Assembly: GCF_900109265.1 (NCBI RefSeq)
Contig: NZ_FNZM01000013.1
Span: 1 to 64,000 of the forward strand
Direction of reading: 5' to 3'
Origin: Paraburkholderia tropica
Lineage (GTDB): Bacteria; Pseudomonadota; Gammaproteobacteria; Burkholderiales; Burkholderiaceae
Length of the DNA stretch: 64,000 bases
Below the pieces are notes generated by a model. That model did no database searches. It saw nothing but the letters and a program-made list of their open reading frames with translations, and was not told where the DNA came from. Of the stretch, positions 43,101 through 51,948 are shown piece by piece. The position numbers were made by a program, and so were the translations under genes. Within the stretch, counting starts at the first letter, position 1. Each line of letters starts with the position of its first letter.

Positions 43101-45275
43101 TTAAACCAGGTCGAATCGATCCAGATTCATGACCCTGGTCCACGCCGCGACGAAGTCGTTCACGAACTTCTCCTTCGCATCGGCGCTCGCATAGACCTCC
43201 GCGAGCGCGCGCAGCACGGCGTTCGAACCGAACACCAGATCGACGCGCGTGCCGGTGTATTTCACTTCCGCGCTCTTGCGGTCGCGCCCTTCGAAACGTT
43301 CCGACGACGCATCGGCCGCTTTCCACGCCGTGCCCATATCGAGCAGGTTGATAAAGAAGTCATTGCTCAACACGCCCGGCCTGCCGGTCAGCACGCCGTC
43401 GCGATTCCCGTGCGCATTCGCGCCCAGCACGCGCAGGCCGCCGACCAGCACCGTCATTTCCGGTGCGGTCAGCGTAAGCTGCTGCGCCTTGTCGATCAGC
43501 AGCATTTCCGCCGCCGGACCGTCCTGCACGCTGCGATAGTTGCGGAAGCCGTCGGCGCGCGGTTCGAGCACATTGACCGACTCGATATCGGTCTGATCCT
43601 GGCGTGCGTCCACACGGCCCGGCGCGAACGGCACGTCGATCTCGACGCCCGCCGCGCGCGCGGCCTGCTCGACACCGACCACGCCGGCCAGCACGATCAC
43701 ATCGGCGAGCGATGCCTTGCCCGACGCCTGCTGGATTGCCTGAAGCGTCGGCAGCACGGCAACGGCGTCCTTGTTCACGTCCCAGTCCTTTTGCGGGGCG
43801 AGCGCGATGCGCGCGCCATTTGCGCCGCCGCGCTTGTCGCCGCCACGGAACGTCGACGCCGACGCCCACGCAACCGACACCAGTTCGCTCACCGACAGCC
43901 CCGACGCCGCGATTTTCGCCTTGAGATCCGCAATGTCGGCCGCACTCGGCTGATGCACCGGCGCGGGCAGCGGGTCTTGCCACAACAGATCCTGCGCGGG
44001 CACTTCCGGACCGAGATAACGCGCCTTCGGCCCCATGTCGCGATGGGTCAGCTTGAACCACGCACGCGCGAACGCTTCGTTGAACGCCTGCGGATCGCCG
44101 AGGAAGCGGCGCGAAATCTTTTCGAATTCCGGATCGAAACGCAGCGTGAGATCGGTGACCAGCATGGTCGGCTTGCGCTTCTTCGACGCGTCGAACGGAT
44201 CGGGAATGATCTCAGGCGCGTCCTTCGCTTCGAACTGGATCGCGCCCGCCGGGCTGCGCGTCTGCACCCACTCGTACTTGAACAGGTTTTCGAAGAAGTG
44301 ATTGCTCCACTGCGTGGGCGTTTGCGTCCAGACCACTTCGAGACCCGACGTGATCGCATCCGCACCCGCGCCCGAGCCGAATCGGCTCTGCCAGCCCAGA
44401 CCCTGCGCGTCGAGCGACGACGCTTCCGGGTCCGTGCTCACGTTCTCCGCCGAACCCGCGCCGTGAGTCTTGCCGAGCGTGTGACCGCCGGCGATCAGCG
44501 CGACGATTTCCTCGTCGTCCATCGCCATGTTGCCAAAGGTCGCGCGGATGGCCGCTGCCGCCGACGCCGGGTCGCCGCTCGCGTTCGGACCTTCGGGATT
44601 CACGTAGATCAGGCCCATTTCCGTGGCCGACAACGGGTTCTTCGCGAGCGTTTCCGGATCGCGGTGCGTCAGCCATTTGGCTTCGTCGCCCCAGTTCACG
44701 TCCATATCCGGTTCCCACACGTCTTCGCGGCCAGCCGCGAAACCGAGCGTCTGGAAACCGGCGCTTTCCAGCGCGACGTTGCCGGCCAGCACGATCAGAT
44801 CGGCCCACGAAATCTTCTGCCCGTACTTCTGCTTGACCGGCCAAAGCAGGCGACGCGCCTTGTCGAGGTTGACGTTGTCGGGCCACGCGTTGAGCGGCGC
44901 GAAGCGCTGCTGGCCGCGGCCCGCACCGCCGCGGCCATCGATCATGCGGTAGGTGCCCGCGCTATGCCAGGCCATGCGGATGAACAGACCCGCGTAGGTG
45001 CCCCAGTCGGCGGGCCACCACGGCTGCGAGTCGGTCAGCACCGTGCGCAGGTCGGCCTTCAATGCGTCGTAATCGAGCTTCTTGAATTCCGCGCGATAGT
45101 CGAATTGCTCGCCGAGCGGATTCGAGCGCTGCGAATGCTGATTGAGCAGATCGACGCGCAACTGATTGGGCCACCAGTGAAGATTGGCGGTGCCGCTGCC
45201 GGCAATGGTCTTTGCAGCGGCGTGGAACGGGCACTTGCCTTGTTCGGGCGTCGGTGTATCGATGGGCGTGCTCAT
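43101..45275 (-). CDS. katG: Bifunctional catalase-peroxidase KatG
   Basis: The 724-residue heme enzyme breaks down hydrogen peroxide as catalase or peroxidase. The distal site RMAWHSAGTYR (Arg, Trp, His), the proximal-His block ALIAGGHTLGKTHGAG, and the DLIVLAGNVALESAG and YVNPEGPNASGDP segments are all present. The C-terminal half is the usual degenerate duplication. Length is normal. The ATG at 45275 (MSTPIDTPTPEQGKCPF) is preferred to a TTG three codons upstream. On the minus strand TATATT (45305-45310) lies at the expected distance for a -10 box; I could not identify an OxyR site. No ahpC or oxyR gene is adjacent. Confidence 0.97.
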   Translation of the reverse strand: MSTPIDTPTPEQGKCPFHAAAKTIAGSGTANLHWWPNQLRVDLLNQHSQRSNPLGEQFDYRAEFKKLDYDALKADLRTVLTDSQPWWPADWGTYAGLFIRMAWHSAGTYRMIDGRGGAGRGQQRFAPLNAWPDNVNLDKARRLLWPVKQKYGQKISWADLIVLAGNVALESAGFQTLGFAAGREDVWEPDMDVNWGDEAKWLTHRDPETLAKNPLSATEMGLIYVNPEGPNASGDPASAAAAIRATFGNMAMDDEEIVALIAGGHTLGKTHGAGSAENVSTDPEASSLDAQGLGWQSRFGSGAGADAITSGLEVVWTQTPTQWSNHFFENLFKYEWVQTRSPAGAIQFEAKDAPEIIPDPFDASKKRKPTMLVTDLTLRFDPEFEKISRRFLGDPQAFNEAFARAWFKLTHRDMGPKARYLGPEVPAQDLLWQDPLPAPVHQPSAADIADLKAKIAASGLSVSELVSVAWASASTFRGGDKRGGANGARIALAPQKDWDVNKDAVAVLPTLQAIQQASGKASLADVIVLAGVVGVEQAARAAGVEIDVPFAPGRVDARQDQTDIESVNVLEPRADGFRNYRSVQDGPAAEMLLIDKAQQLTLTAPEMTVLVGGLRVLGANAHGNRDGVLTGRPGVLSNDFFINLLDMGTAWKAADASSERFEGRDRKSAEVKYTGTRVDLVFGSNAVLRALAEVYASADAKEKFVNDFVAAWTRVMNLDRFDLV

Positions 45276-45666
45276 GTCGATCAAATTCGGGTTGGGGATT
45301 TTTAAATATAGCAGTGATCAATTACCTACCGGCGACCATTTTTCTTCTCTACGCATTACGCCGAACCGCGCAACAAGGCGTAAACCCATGATCGCAAAAG
45401 CGTTACGCCGGGTTGACATCGAACCGTGTGCGCAAATGCACAATCGGCTTTTAATATCCGCATGATGAATTAAGAATAATTCAGGTTATGCCCATCACCT
45501 TAACGGCGCGCTCGTTCCGCTTTATTTAACCGATGGCTTGCCCCGAACACCAGGCTTAAGGTAAAGAATCCTGTACGCTTGCGCATTCGGCATGCGCTTC
45601 AGCAATCGATCCTGCAAAAGGATTTTGCAGAAAATTCAGAAAATTCAGGCCCGGAGGGCGATCGGC
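45276..45666. other. Divergent intergenic region (391 bp) between katG and the hydroxyacyl-CoA dehydrogenase gene
   Basis: This relatively AT-rich region holds the katG promoter (candidate -10 TATATT on the minus strand at 45305-45310) and the leader of the plus-strand gene. The plus side has a tandem AAAATTCAG repeat (45631-45648) and a strong GGAGGG Shine-Dalgarno at 45653-45658. I see no further gene. Confidence 0.5.
45631..45648 (+). repeat. Tandem 9-bp repeat upstream of the dehydrogenase ribosome-binding site
   Basis: AAAATTCAG occurs twice in direct succession, just before the GGAGGG ribosome-binding site of the dehydrogenase gene. A part-copy precedes it. It lies in the untranslated leader and might be a regulator contact or a slippage repeat. 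Confidence 0.6.
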
Positions 45667-46620
45667 ATGAACCAGGCAGTGGCATCAGAGCAGGCAACAA
45701 AGCAGTCAGCAGTCACCGTGGCGGGCGTGGTCGGCTCGGGTTTGATGGGCGTGGGCATCGCGACGCAATGCGCGCTGCACGGTCTGCGCACCATCGTCCA
45801 CGATGTCGATCCCGCGCGCCTCGCAGGCGTGACGGCAAAAGCCGAAGCCGTGCTCGACGAACTGATCGACGCGGGCCGTATCGACGCGAACGCGCGCGCC
45901 GCCGCGCTCGCGCGCATCGAAACGAGCGTCTCGCTCGACGTCATGGCGCACGCGCAGTTCGTCTTCGAAGCCGTGCCCGAAGTGCTCGAACTCAAACATC
46001 GGCTCTACGCGCAACTCGGCGCGGTGCTCGCGCCCGATGCGATCCTCGCGAGCAACACCAGCGGCTTCGAGCCCGATCTGCTCGCGAGCGCGCTGCCCGC
46101 GCCCGAGCGTTTCGTGATCGCGCATTTCTGGAATCCGCCGCACATGATCCCGCTCGTCGAAGTCGTCCCCGGCAGCGCCACGCGCGCGGACGTCACCGCG
46201 CGCACCGAGTCGCTGATGAGCGGCATCGGCATGGAGCCGGTCGTGCTCGCAAAGTCGATTCCGGGTTTCGTCGGCAACCGGCTGCAATTCGCGGTGCTGC
46301 GCGAGGCGCTCAATATCGTGCGCTCGGGCGCGGCGAGCGCCGAAGTCGTCGACCGCGTGATGAAGGCGTCGCTCGGCCGGCGCTGGGGCATCGTCGGTCC
46401 GTTCGAGGGCGCGGACATGGGCGGGCTCGACACCTTCGTCGATATCTCCTCGCATCTGATGCCCGAACTCGCCAAGGACGAAGGCGTGATCGACCTGCTG
46501 CGCGAGAAGGTGGCCGCCGGACGCGTCGGCGTGCGCAGCGGCGCGGGCTTCTACGACTGGGACGAGGCACGCCTCGCCCGCGTGAAGGCCGCGCGGCGCA
46601 AGCTGATCGCGGGCCGTTAA
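45667..46620 (+). CDS. 3-hydroxyacyl-CoA dehydrogenase family NAD-dependent enzyme
   Basis: The 317-residue protein has the NAD-binding motif VVGSGLMGVGIATQCA at residues 15-30 and the active-site block RFVIAHFWNPPHMIPLVEVVPG, with the catalytic His and Glu of the HCDH family; the C-terminal helical domain follows (about 190-310). It reduces or oxidises a 3-hydroxyacyl group. Stand-alone members act on 3-hydroxybutyryl-CoA or on carnitine-like and lambda-crystallin-type substrates. No thiolase or acyl-CoA enzyme is adjacent, so a role outside classic beta-oxidation is possible. The start at 45667 is set by GGAGGG eight bases upstream. A 10-bp stem follows the stop. Confidence 0.87.
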   Translation: MNQAVASEQATKQSAVTVAGVVGSGLMGVGIATQCALHGLRTIVHDVDPARLAGVTAKAEAVLDELIDAGRIDANARAAALARIETSVSLDVMAHAQFVFEAVPEVLELKHRLYAQLGAVLAPDAILASNTSGFEPDLLASALPAPERFVIAHFWNPPHMIPLVEVVPGSATRADVTARTESLMSGIGMEPVVLAKSIPGFVGNRLQFAVLREALNIVRSGAASAEVVDRVMKASLGRRWGIVGPFEGADMGGLDTFVDISSHLMPELAKDEGVIDLLREKVAAGRVGVRSGAGFYDWDEARLARVKAARRKLIAGR

Positions 46621-46624
46621 AGCC

Positions 46625-46663
46625 CGAAGCGGGCGCGGCGCCGGCTCGGCGCGGCCCGCTTCG
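46625..46663 (+). terminator. Hairpin after the dehydrogenase gene (possible terminator)
   Basis: CGAAGCGGGC (46625-46634) and GCCCGCTTCG (46654-46663) form a perfect 10-bp stem around a GC-rich inner palindrome, starting four bases after the stop. There is no U-tract, so it may stabilise the mRNA end or act with a termination factor. Confidence 0.5.
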
Positions 46664-46885
46664 CGGCTGACGACGGGCTTACCGAAACCGTTCAATTGCC
46701 TCATCGGAATCGCCCTCATCCGTTATTAACGGCACTTCGCCGACGAAAAAGAGCCCGATCACCACGCTTTTCGCTGGATTTAAATCGCCGCGCGTCGCGG
46801 ACAATACGGTCATAGCCCAAAAAGCGGCTACTTCAGGGGTGCACGTCACGGCGTCAACCCGAAGATCGATGTCAATAAAAAAGGG

Positions 46886-48193
46886 GTGACCGCCTTGTTT
46901 GTCCGGATCGTGCTGCTATCGATTGCGTCCTTGATGCTGGTGCAGGTGGGCTTGCGCCAACTCGACGCGAACGCGCCGTTCATGTCCGGCGACGCGCCTT
47001 TCGAACAGGCGTCCGGCGCGCCCGCCGCGTGGCAGGACGATCCCGCCGCCGATCTCGCCGCTTCGAGCGAGAGCGCGCACGGCATTGCACCGCGTGTGTC
47101 GATCCGTCCGCACATCGTCGATCTGCGTGCGCGCGTGAAACCGCATCTGCGCGACGCCGTCTGGGAAGCCGACGCCGCGTTCGCCGCTGTCGGCAGCGAT
47201 GCCGATGCGCATTGCACGGCGGCCATCTCCTGCATGCAGGCGTTCGCGCGCTCGATCGATGCGCGCTTCGTCGCGCGTTTCGCGGTGCTCGCGCTCGCGG
47301 TGTGCGCGTTTCTGCTCGCGCTGCGCGCCTGGTGGCTGCGCCGTATCCGCGACGATCTGCACGCATTGACGGCGGCCTTGCGCGCGGCGGTCCGCTGTCC
47401 CACGACCACGGCGGGCGATGCGTCCTCGTCGTCATCCTCGTCTTTGTTATCAGCCCCGCCCTCGTTCGACGGCCGCCTGCGCGAACTGCACGGCGTCGCC
47501 CGCGCGCTGGGCGATCTGCTGTGCCGCCGCAGCGGCGCGGATCAGGACCGCTCGACGTTTTTCCCCGCATTCCTTCGCCAGATCGAATCGCACGCGGCGC
47601 GGCTGCGCGCCTACGCGACGAACGGCGCGCGCTGGCATCTGCGCGTCGCGCTGGTCGAGGACATCGATCTCTTTCAGGATCTCGCGCGCCAGTTCGTCGA
47701 AACGGTGGGCGGCGGCGCGGATCATGCGCCCGTGGGCGTGGAAGCGTATCTGAGAGACCGCTTCATCTTCGGCGCGAATACCAGCGACGCGCGCATCGTG
47801 CTGCACCTCAATGCCGGCGAGGCGTTCGAACTGCCGCGCACCGCGCTCGTGCGTCTCGTCGACAACCTCGTCGGCAATGCGCTCGCGCACGGCGCGCCGC
47901 CCGTCGAAATCTGCACGGCGCGCGGCCCGCGTTCGTGGACCTTGAGCGTGCGCGATCACGGGCAAGGCGTCGGCGCGAGTCTGCCCGACGAAGGCGCGCT
48001 GGCCGCGCCGTCACTCGCCGCGCGCGCGGCGCGGGCCTCGACGCTCGGCCTCGGCAAGCATTGGGGCATGGGCATGTCGATCGTGCGCCGCCTCGCGCGG
48101 CTGTGCAACGCGAAACTCAAGATCGGCGATCACCCGGAAGGCGGTTTGTGGGTGCGCGTGATCGTGCCGATGGAAAAGGAAGCGCGCGCTTAA
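46886..48193 (+). CDS. Orphan membrane-bound histidine-kinase-like ATPase
   Basis: The 435-residue protein has a membrane helix near residues 5-22, a periplasmic-type stretch, and a second helix at about 130-150. After an extended Ser-rich linker (about 180-187, seven Ser) comes a C-terminal HATPase domain with an N-box (RLVDNLVGNALAHG), G1 box RDHGQGV and G2 block GLGKHWGMGMSIV. I do not see a clear HisKA H-box; a possible phosphorylated His lies in RQIESHAARLRAY but is not the normal context. No response regulator is adjacent. GTG 46886 is one start; TTG at 46895 has AAGGGG at a better spacing, so the N-terminus may be three residues shorter. Confidence 0.75.
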   Translation: MTALFVRIVLLSIASLMLVQVGLRQLDANAPFMSGDAPFEQASGAPAAWQDDPAADLAASSESAHGIAPRVSIRPHIVDLRARVKPHLRDAVWEADAAFAAVGSDADAHCTAAISCMQAFARSIDARFVARFAVLALAVCAFLLALRAWWLRRIRDDLHALTAALRAAVRCPTTTAGDASSSSSSSLLSAPPSFDGRLRELHGVARALGDLLCRRSGADQDRSTFFPAFLRQIESHAARLRAYATNGARWHLRVALVEDIDLFQDLARQFVETVGGGADHAPVGVEAYLRDRFIFGANTSDARIVLHLNAGEAFELPRTALVRLVDNLVGNALAHGAPPVEICTARGPRSWTLSVRDHGQGVGASLPDEGALAAPSLAARAARASTLGLGKHWGMGMSIVRRLARLCNAKLKIGDHPEGGLWVRVIVPMEKEARA

Positions 48194-48235
48194 GCGCGCC
48201 GGGAGCGAACGGAAGCGAACAGCAAACAGCGAACG

Positions 48236-48284
48236 CACAGCGGGCCGGTCGAAGTCTCCGCTTCGACCGGCCCGCTGTGCTTTA
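48236..48284. terminator. Bidirectional intrinsic terminator between convergent genes
   Basis: Two 19-base arms, 48236-48254 and 48261-48279, are perfect reverse complements (CACAGCGGGCCGGTCGAAG and its complement) around the six-base loop TCTCCG, followed on the plus strand by CTTT. It lies between the kinase-like gene (plus) and the hydroxyacid dehydrogenase gene (minus), so it can end both transcripts. Confidence 0.85.
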
Positions 48285-48303
48285 CACCGACGCTCGCCCG
48301 TGT

Positions 48304-49248
48304 TCAATACCCGCGCGCCGCATCCACGCAGGGCGGAATCGCCCCGCTTTCGCGATACGCCGCGAGGTTGGCCGCCACGATGCGCGACGCCGTCGAACGA
48401 TCGGTCGGCGCGGAAATATGCGGCAGCACCGTCACGCGCGGATGCGCCCAGTGCCAGCTATCGGCGGGCAGCGGCTCGACCGCGAACACGTCGAGCACCG
48501 CATGCGCGAGCGCCCCGCGTTCGAGCGCCGCGCGCAAGGCCGTATCGTCGACGATCGCGCCGCGCGCGAAGTTGATCAGCGACGCGTGCGCGGGCAATTG
48601 CGCCAGCACCTGCGTATCGACGATCCCCGCCGTCTGCGGCGTCAGCGGCAGCAGGCAGACGAGGATATCGGTCTGCGCGAGCATCGCGCCGAGTTCGTCC
48701 TCGCCCGTATGACACTGCACGCCGTCGATCGCCTTGCGCGTGCGGCTCCATCCGCGGACCTTGAAACCCGCCGCGAGCAGACGCCGCGCCGCCGCTTCGC
48801 CGAGCGCGCCGAGCCCGAGCAGCGACACCGTCTTGTCCTGCGCGCGCACGTAATCCTGCGCGCGCCACTCGCGCGCCGCCTGCTGCGCCGCGTAGCGCGG
48901 CATGTCGCGGTGCAGATAAAAGGTCCACGCGAGCACGGCTTCGGCCATCGTGTCCGCGAGTTGCGGATCGACGAGGCGCACGATTTGCAGCTTCATGTCG
49001 GCGAGATCGGCGACGAGGCGCTCGACGCCCGCCCACACGCTATGCACCCAGCGCAGATTCGGCAGCCGCCGCAGATCCTCCGGACGCGGATTCGCGACGA
49101 TCGCCACCGTGCATCCGGCGCGCTCGGCCTCGCTCATGTCGTCGAGCGCGACGAGCGTTTCCTGCGGCATCGCCGCCTGCAACGCGGCGAGCCATGGCGC
49201 CGTGAACGCGTAATCGGGATTGGCGATGAACGGCAGCACGCGCCTCAT
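48304..49248 (-). CDS. ghrA: D-2-hydroxyacid dehydrogenase (glyoxylate/hydroxypyruvate reductase A type)
   Basis: The 314-residue protein is a D-isomer-specific 2-hydroxyacid dehydrogenase with the NAD(P) motif SLLGLGALGEAAARRL, the catalytic Arg in INFARGAIVDD, a Glu in VFAVEPLP and the His in VLPHISAPT. Length and the N-terminal half match the GhrA subgroup, which reduces glyoxylate and hydroxypyruvate with NADPH. It overlaps the VOC gene stop (ATGA at 49245-49248), so it is co-translated. The GhrA assignment is by overall similarity; other 2-oxoacids may be the real substrate. Confidence 0.85.
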   Translation of the reverse strand: MRRVLPFIANPDYAFTAPWLAALQAAMPQETLVALDDMSEAERAGCTVAIVANPRPEDLRRLPNLRWVHSVWAGVERLVADLADMKLQIVRLVDPQLADTMAEAVLAWTFYLHRDMPRYAAQQAAREWRAQDYVRAQDKTVSLLGLGALGEAAARRLLAAGFKVRGWSRTRKAIDGVQCHTGEDELGAMLAQTDILVCLLPLTPQTAGIVDTQVLAQLPAHASLINFARGAIVDDTALRAALERGALAHAVLDVFAVEPLPADSWHWAHPRVTVLPHISAPTDRSTASRIVAANLAAYRESGAIPPCVDAARGY

Positions 49249-49658
49249 TTCGCGTACACCTTGCCGAGATTCGCGAAGCCCTTCACCTCGATCGGATTGC
49301 CGCACGGATCGAGAAAGAACATGGTGGCCTGCTCGCCGGGCTGGCCTTCGAAACGCAACGTCGGCGCGATCACGAATTCGAGTCCGCTGGCGCTCAGGCG
49401 GTCGGCGAGCGCGCGCCAGTCGGGCATGTCCATGACGAGGCCCAGATGCGGCATCGGCACCCAGTGATCGCCGACGCGTCCCGTGTTCGTCACCGGAAAC
49501 GGCTCGCCCAGATGCAGCGAGATCTGATGGCCGAAGAAGTCGAAATCGACCCACGTTTCCGTGCTGCGGCCTTCGCGGCAGCCGAGCAGATCGCCGTAGA
49601 AAGCGCGCGAGGCGTCAAGATCGCGGACGTGATACGCGAGGTGAAAAGCGGTGTGCAT
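49245..49658 (-). CDS. VOC-superfamily (glyoxalase/dioxygenase fold) protein
   Basis: The 137-residue protein is a two-half VOC fold: HLAYHVRDLDASRAFYGDLLG in the first half, and a second half ending with MFFLDPCGNPIEVKGF, typical of the glyoxalase family. His and Glu residues for a divalent metal are at expected places. It could be a dioxygenase, isomerase or glyoxalase. Its stop overlaps ghrA by four bases. The start at 49658 follows homologues that begin MxxxFHLAYxVxDL. The LysR gene at 49773 is divergent and may control the pair. Confidence 0.83.
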   Translation of the reverse strand: MHTAFHLAYHVRDLDASRAFYGDLLGCREGRSTETWVDFDFFGHQISLHLGEPFPVTNTGRVGDHWVPMPHLGLVMDMPDWRALADRLSASGLEFVIAPTLRFEGQPGEQATMFFLDPCGNPIEVKGFANLGKVYAK

Positions 49659-49772
49659 GAGCGTTCCAGTGTTCCGGTGTTCGAGTAATCGGGGCGAAGA
49701 ATGAAGCCGAGCGTAGCAGCGCCACTTCAAAAGAGATAGCATGGATTTTTTTATGCATCGAAAGGAAAACTT

Positions 49773-50630
49773 TTGGAGACGCGCTACCTCAAGAGCCTGA
49801 TCGCCATCGTCGATTGCGGTTCGATCGCCGATGCCGCGCGCACCGAGCACGTCACGGCCGCGGCCATGGGCCAGCGCGTGCAGGCGCTCGAACGCGAACT
49901 CGGTTTTGCGCTGCTGTCGCGGCGCGGCCATACGGCCCAGCCCACGCCCGCGTGTCTCGCACTGCTGCCGCGCGCGCGCCGGCTGGTGCGCGAGGCGGCG
50001 CTGCTCGGCGGCGACGCCGATCGCGACGGCCTGAGCGGCACGCTACGAGTCGGCGCGATCTCCACGGCGCTCACCGGCATGCTGCCGGCCGCGCTGCGTG
50101 CGCTCACGCGCGACGCACCGAAAGCCCGGCTGGCGATCGCGCCCGGCACCTCGCAGAGCCTGTTCCAGCAGTTGCAGGCCGGCCAGATCGACGCCGCCAT
50201 CACGGTCGCGCCGCCGTTCGACCTGCCGAAAACCGTGCGCGCCACCGCGCTGCGCCGCGAACCGCTCGTCATGCTCGCGCCGAAGAAAGCGCGCGGCACG
50301 CCGCTCGCGCTGCTGGCCGAGCGCCCCTATATCCGCTACGACCCGAACGCGTGGGGCGGGCGCTTCGCCACGCGCTGGCTCGCCGATCAGGGCAGGGAAC
50401 CCGCCGTGCTGTGCGACCTCGATGCGCTCGAAGCCATCGCGATGCTGGTCGCCGACGGCATGGGCGTCGGGCTCGTGCCCCGCTGGTCGGGCATCGAGCG
50501 TTTCGCGGGCGACTGCCGCGTGATCGCGCTGCCGGGCGCGGCCTACGAGCGCGAAATCGTGCTGCTCGCCGACGCCGATCCCGAGCGTCCGAATCTGCTC
50601 GCGGCGCTGGCGAAGACGCTGGCGCAGTGA
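49773..50630 (+). CDS. LysR-family transcriptional regulator (TTG start)
   Basis: The 285-residue protein has the LysR HTH (about 1-58, SLIAIVDCGSIADAARTEHVTAAAMGQRVQALE) and the effector-binding domain. No ATG is available in frame: the first codon is TTG at 49773, with AAAGGAAA about six bases upstream. It is divergent from the VOC-ghrA pair with 114 bases between starts, so these are the likely targets. It lies upstream of the amino-acid binding-protein gene and might also affect it, but the strong operator there points to a different regulator. Confidence 0.88.
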   Translation: METRYLKSLIAIVDCGSIADAARTEHVTAAAMGQRVQALERELGFALLSRRGHTAQPTPACLALLPRARRLVREAALLGGDADRDGLSGTLRVGAISTALTGMLPAALRALTRDAPKARLAIAPGTSQSLFQQLQAGQIDAAITVAPPFDLPKTVRATALRREPLVMLAPKKARGTPLALLAERPYIRYDPNAWGGRFATRWLADQGREPAVLCDLDALEAIAMLVADGMGVGLVPRWSGIERFAGDCRVIALPGAAYEREIVLLADADPERPNLLAALAKTLAQ

Positions 50631-50781
50631 GCGGCGAGTCGGCGCGCTGGGTCGTCGATTGTTCTTTTCTGCGCCCCACTATGTACAACTGTGCAATAAA
50701 AATACAAACAGGCGATCACATCGCGCATAAAAAATTCATGTGATTTCAAGGCCACACGCGGACGGGCTTTTTTATTCTCGC

Positions 50782-50810
50782 TTGACGTACATTTTTCACG
50801 TTTGTATAAA
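50782..50810 (+). promoter_or_regulatory. Sigma-70-type promoter for the binding-protein gene
   Basis: TTGACG (50782-50787) and TATAAA (50805-50810) are separated by 17 bp, near-ideal hexamers in a GC-rich genome. The inferred transcript start lies near 50817, about 40 bases before the ATG. The operator at 50802-50819 covers the -10 box and start point, so binding there should repress. Confidence 0.8.
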
Positions 50811-50819
50811 TTTGTACAA
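50802..50819. promoter_or_regulatory. Palindromic operator TTGTA-N8-TACAA over the -10 box (binding-protein promoter)
   Basis: TTGTATAAATTTGTACAA is an 18-base imperfect palindrome; 16 of 18 bases agree with its reverse complement. It lies in the same place relative to the promoter as the site at 61890-61907. The GntR-family protein at 62049 is the likely binder. A half-site-like GTACAA occurs farther upstream at 50683-50688. Confidence 0.75.
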
Positions 50820-50856
50820 CTCAAGCAAAACACACCGCCCGCCAACAGGACCCACC

Positions 50857-51741
50857 ATGAACGCACGCTTGCCGATTTCCGCCCTTTCCTCGCTCCGCGC
50901 CGTCCCCGTTCTTCCGGCCCTCGTGGCCTGCGCCGCGCTGTGCAGCGCACTCGCCGCGCCCGCCGCCTCGGCGGCCGACGCCGTCAAGACGCTCGACTCG
51001 GGCAAGCTCACTTACGGCGTCGCGGCGAGCTTCGCGCCGTTCGAATTCACGCGCAGCGGCACGCTGACCGGCTTCGACATCGACCTCGCCCAGGCCGTCG
51101 CCAAGGAAATGAAACTCGAACCGGCGCCGCAGAACATGCAGTTCAACGGCCTGATTCCGGCGCTGCAAGGCGGCCGCATCGACCTCATTAATTCGGCGAT
51201 GTACATCACGCCCGCCCGCAGCGCGCAGGTCGATTTCGTGCCCTATCTGCGCGTGGGCGACCGCATCATCGTGCAGCAGAGCAATCCCGCGAAGATCACG
51301 GGCCGCGACGACTCGCTGTGCGGCAAGAACGTGGCCGTCACGCTCGGCGGCATCGAGGAAACCTACGCGCGCGCCGACGCGAAGCGCTGCACCGCCGAAG
51401 GCAAGACCGCGCCGAACGTCATGACGCTGCCGACCGCGCAGGATGCCGCGCTGAGCCTGCGCCAGGGCCGCGCCGACGCGATCTACAACTCCACGCCCGG
51501 CACCGTGCAATTGCTCGCCGAAGTGCCCAACACGTACAAGGCCGTCGGCCCCGAATTCGAGCAGACCACCACGATCGGCTTCGCCGTCGCCAAGGGCAAT
51601 ACGGCGATGGCCGGCGCACTCAAGGACGCGCTCGCGAAAGTGGTCGCGCAAGGCACTTATCGCCAGTTGATCGCCAAGTGGAAGCTGCCCGCTTCCGTGT
51701 CGATCTTCGACGGCGCGGGCACCGTCGCGAAGGCCGATTGA
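50857..51741 (+). CDS. Amino-acid ABC importer, periplasmic binding protein (distant from its permease)
   Basis: The 294-residue protein has a long signal peptide (cleavage near residue 39, AASA) and a type II SBP_bac_3 fold: GKLTYGVAASFAPFEF, TLTGFDIDLAQAVAKEM, and GRIDLINSAMYITPARSAQVDFV with the carboxylate-binding Arg. A Cys pair (LCGKN and KRCTAEG) may form a disulfide. Only a binding protein is encoded here. The minus-strand permease and ATPase at 60371-61853 have no binding protein nearby and share this gene's promoter design, so these parts probably make one importer. A perfect 9-bp stem follows the stop. Confidence 0.88.
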   Translation: MNARLPISALSSLRAVPVLPALVACAALCSALAAPAASAADAVKTLDSGKLTYGVAASFAPFEFTRSGTLTGFDIDLAQAVAKEMKLEPAPQNMQFNGLIPALQGGRIDLINSAMYITPARSAQVDFVPYLRVGDRIIVQQSNPAKITGRDDSLCGKNVAVTLGGIEETYARADAKRCTAEGKTAPNVMTLPTAQDAALSLRQGRADAIYNSTPGTVQLLAEVPNTYKAVGPEFEQTTTIGFAVAKGNTAMAGALKDALAKVVAQGTYRQLIAKWKLPASVSIFDGAGTVAKAD

Positions 51742-51805
51742 CCGACGCGCCTCGCGCGCGCTTCGCTCACCCTCCTGTTTCGTTTTGTGGTTCGCGTTGA
51801 CGGTT

Positions 51806-51828
51806 CCGGAGCGGCCTGACCGCTCCGG
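51806..51828 (+). terminator. Hairpin after the binding-protein gene
   Basis: CCGGAGCGG (51806-51814) and CCGCTCCGG (51820-51828) form a perfect 9-bp stem with the loop CCTGA, about 65 bases after the stop. It lacks a U-tract, so it may be a partial terminator or a 3' protecting structure before the porin gene. Confidence 0.55.
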
Positions 51829-51948
51829 CGGGCGCGCTCGCGCCTGCTTTGCGCCTGCTCAGCCCGATACCTCGACGTCCGCTTGATCGCTTTCATCCGC
51901 CGCACGCTTCTCGCACATCACCTCAATCACAATTAATTCGCACAACAG

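Noticed and set aside
45276..45284. TTG start for katG three codons upstream
   Set aside because: The ATG at 45275 gives the normal KatG N-terminus; the extra three residues are not needed.
43410..45305. A 631-codon plus-strand open frame opposite katG
   Set aside because: Antisense shadow; katG on the minus strand has every catalytic motif.
45276..45330. An OxyR box upstream of katG
   Set aside because: An ATAG followed seven bases later by CAAT is visible, but the remaining ATAG/CTAT repeats of the OxyR consensus are not, so the match is too weak.
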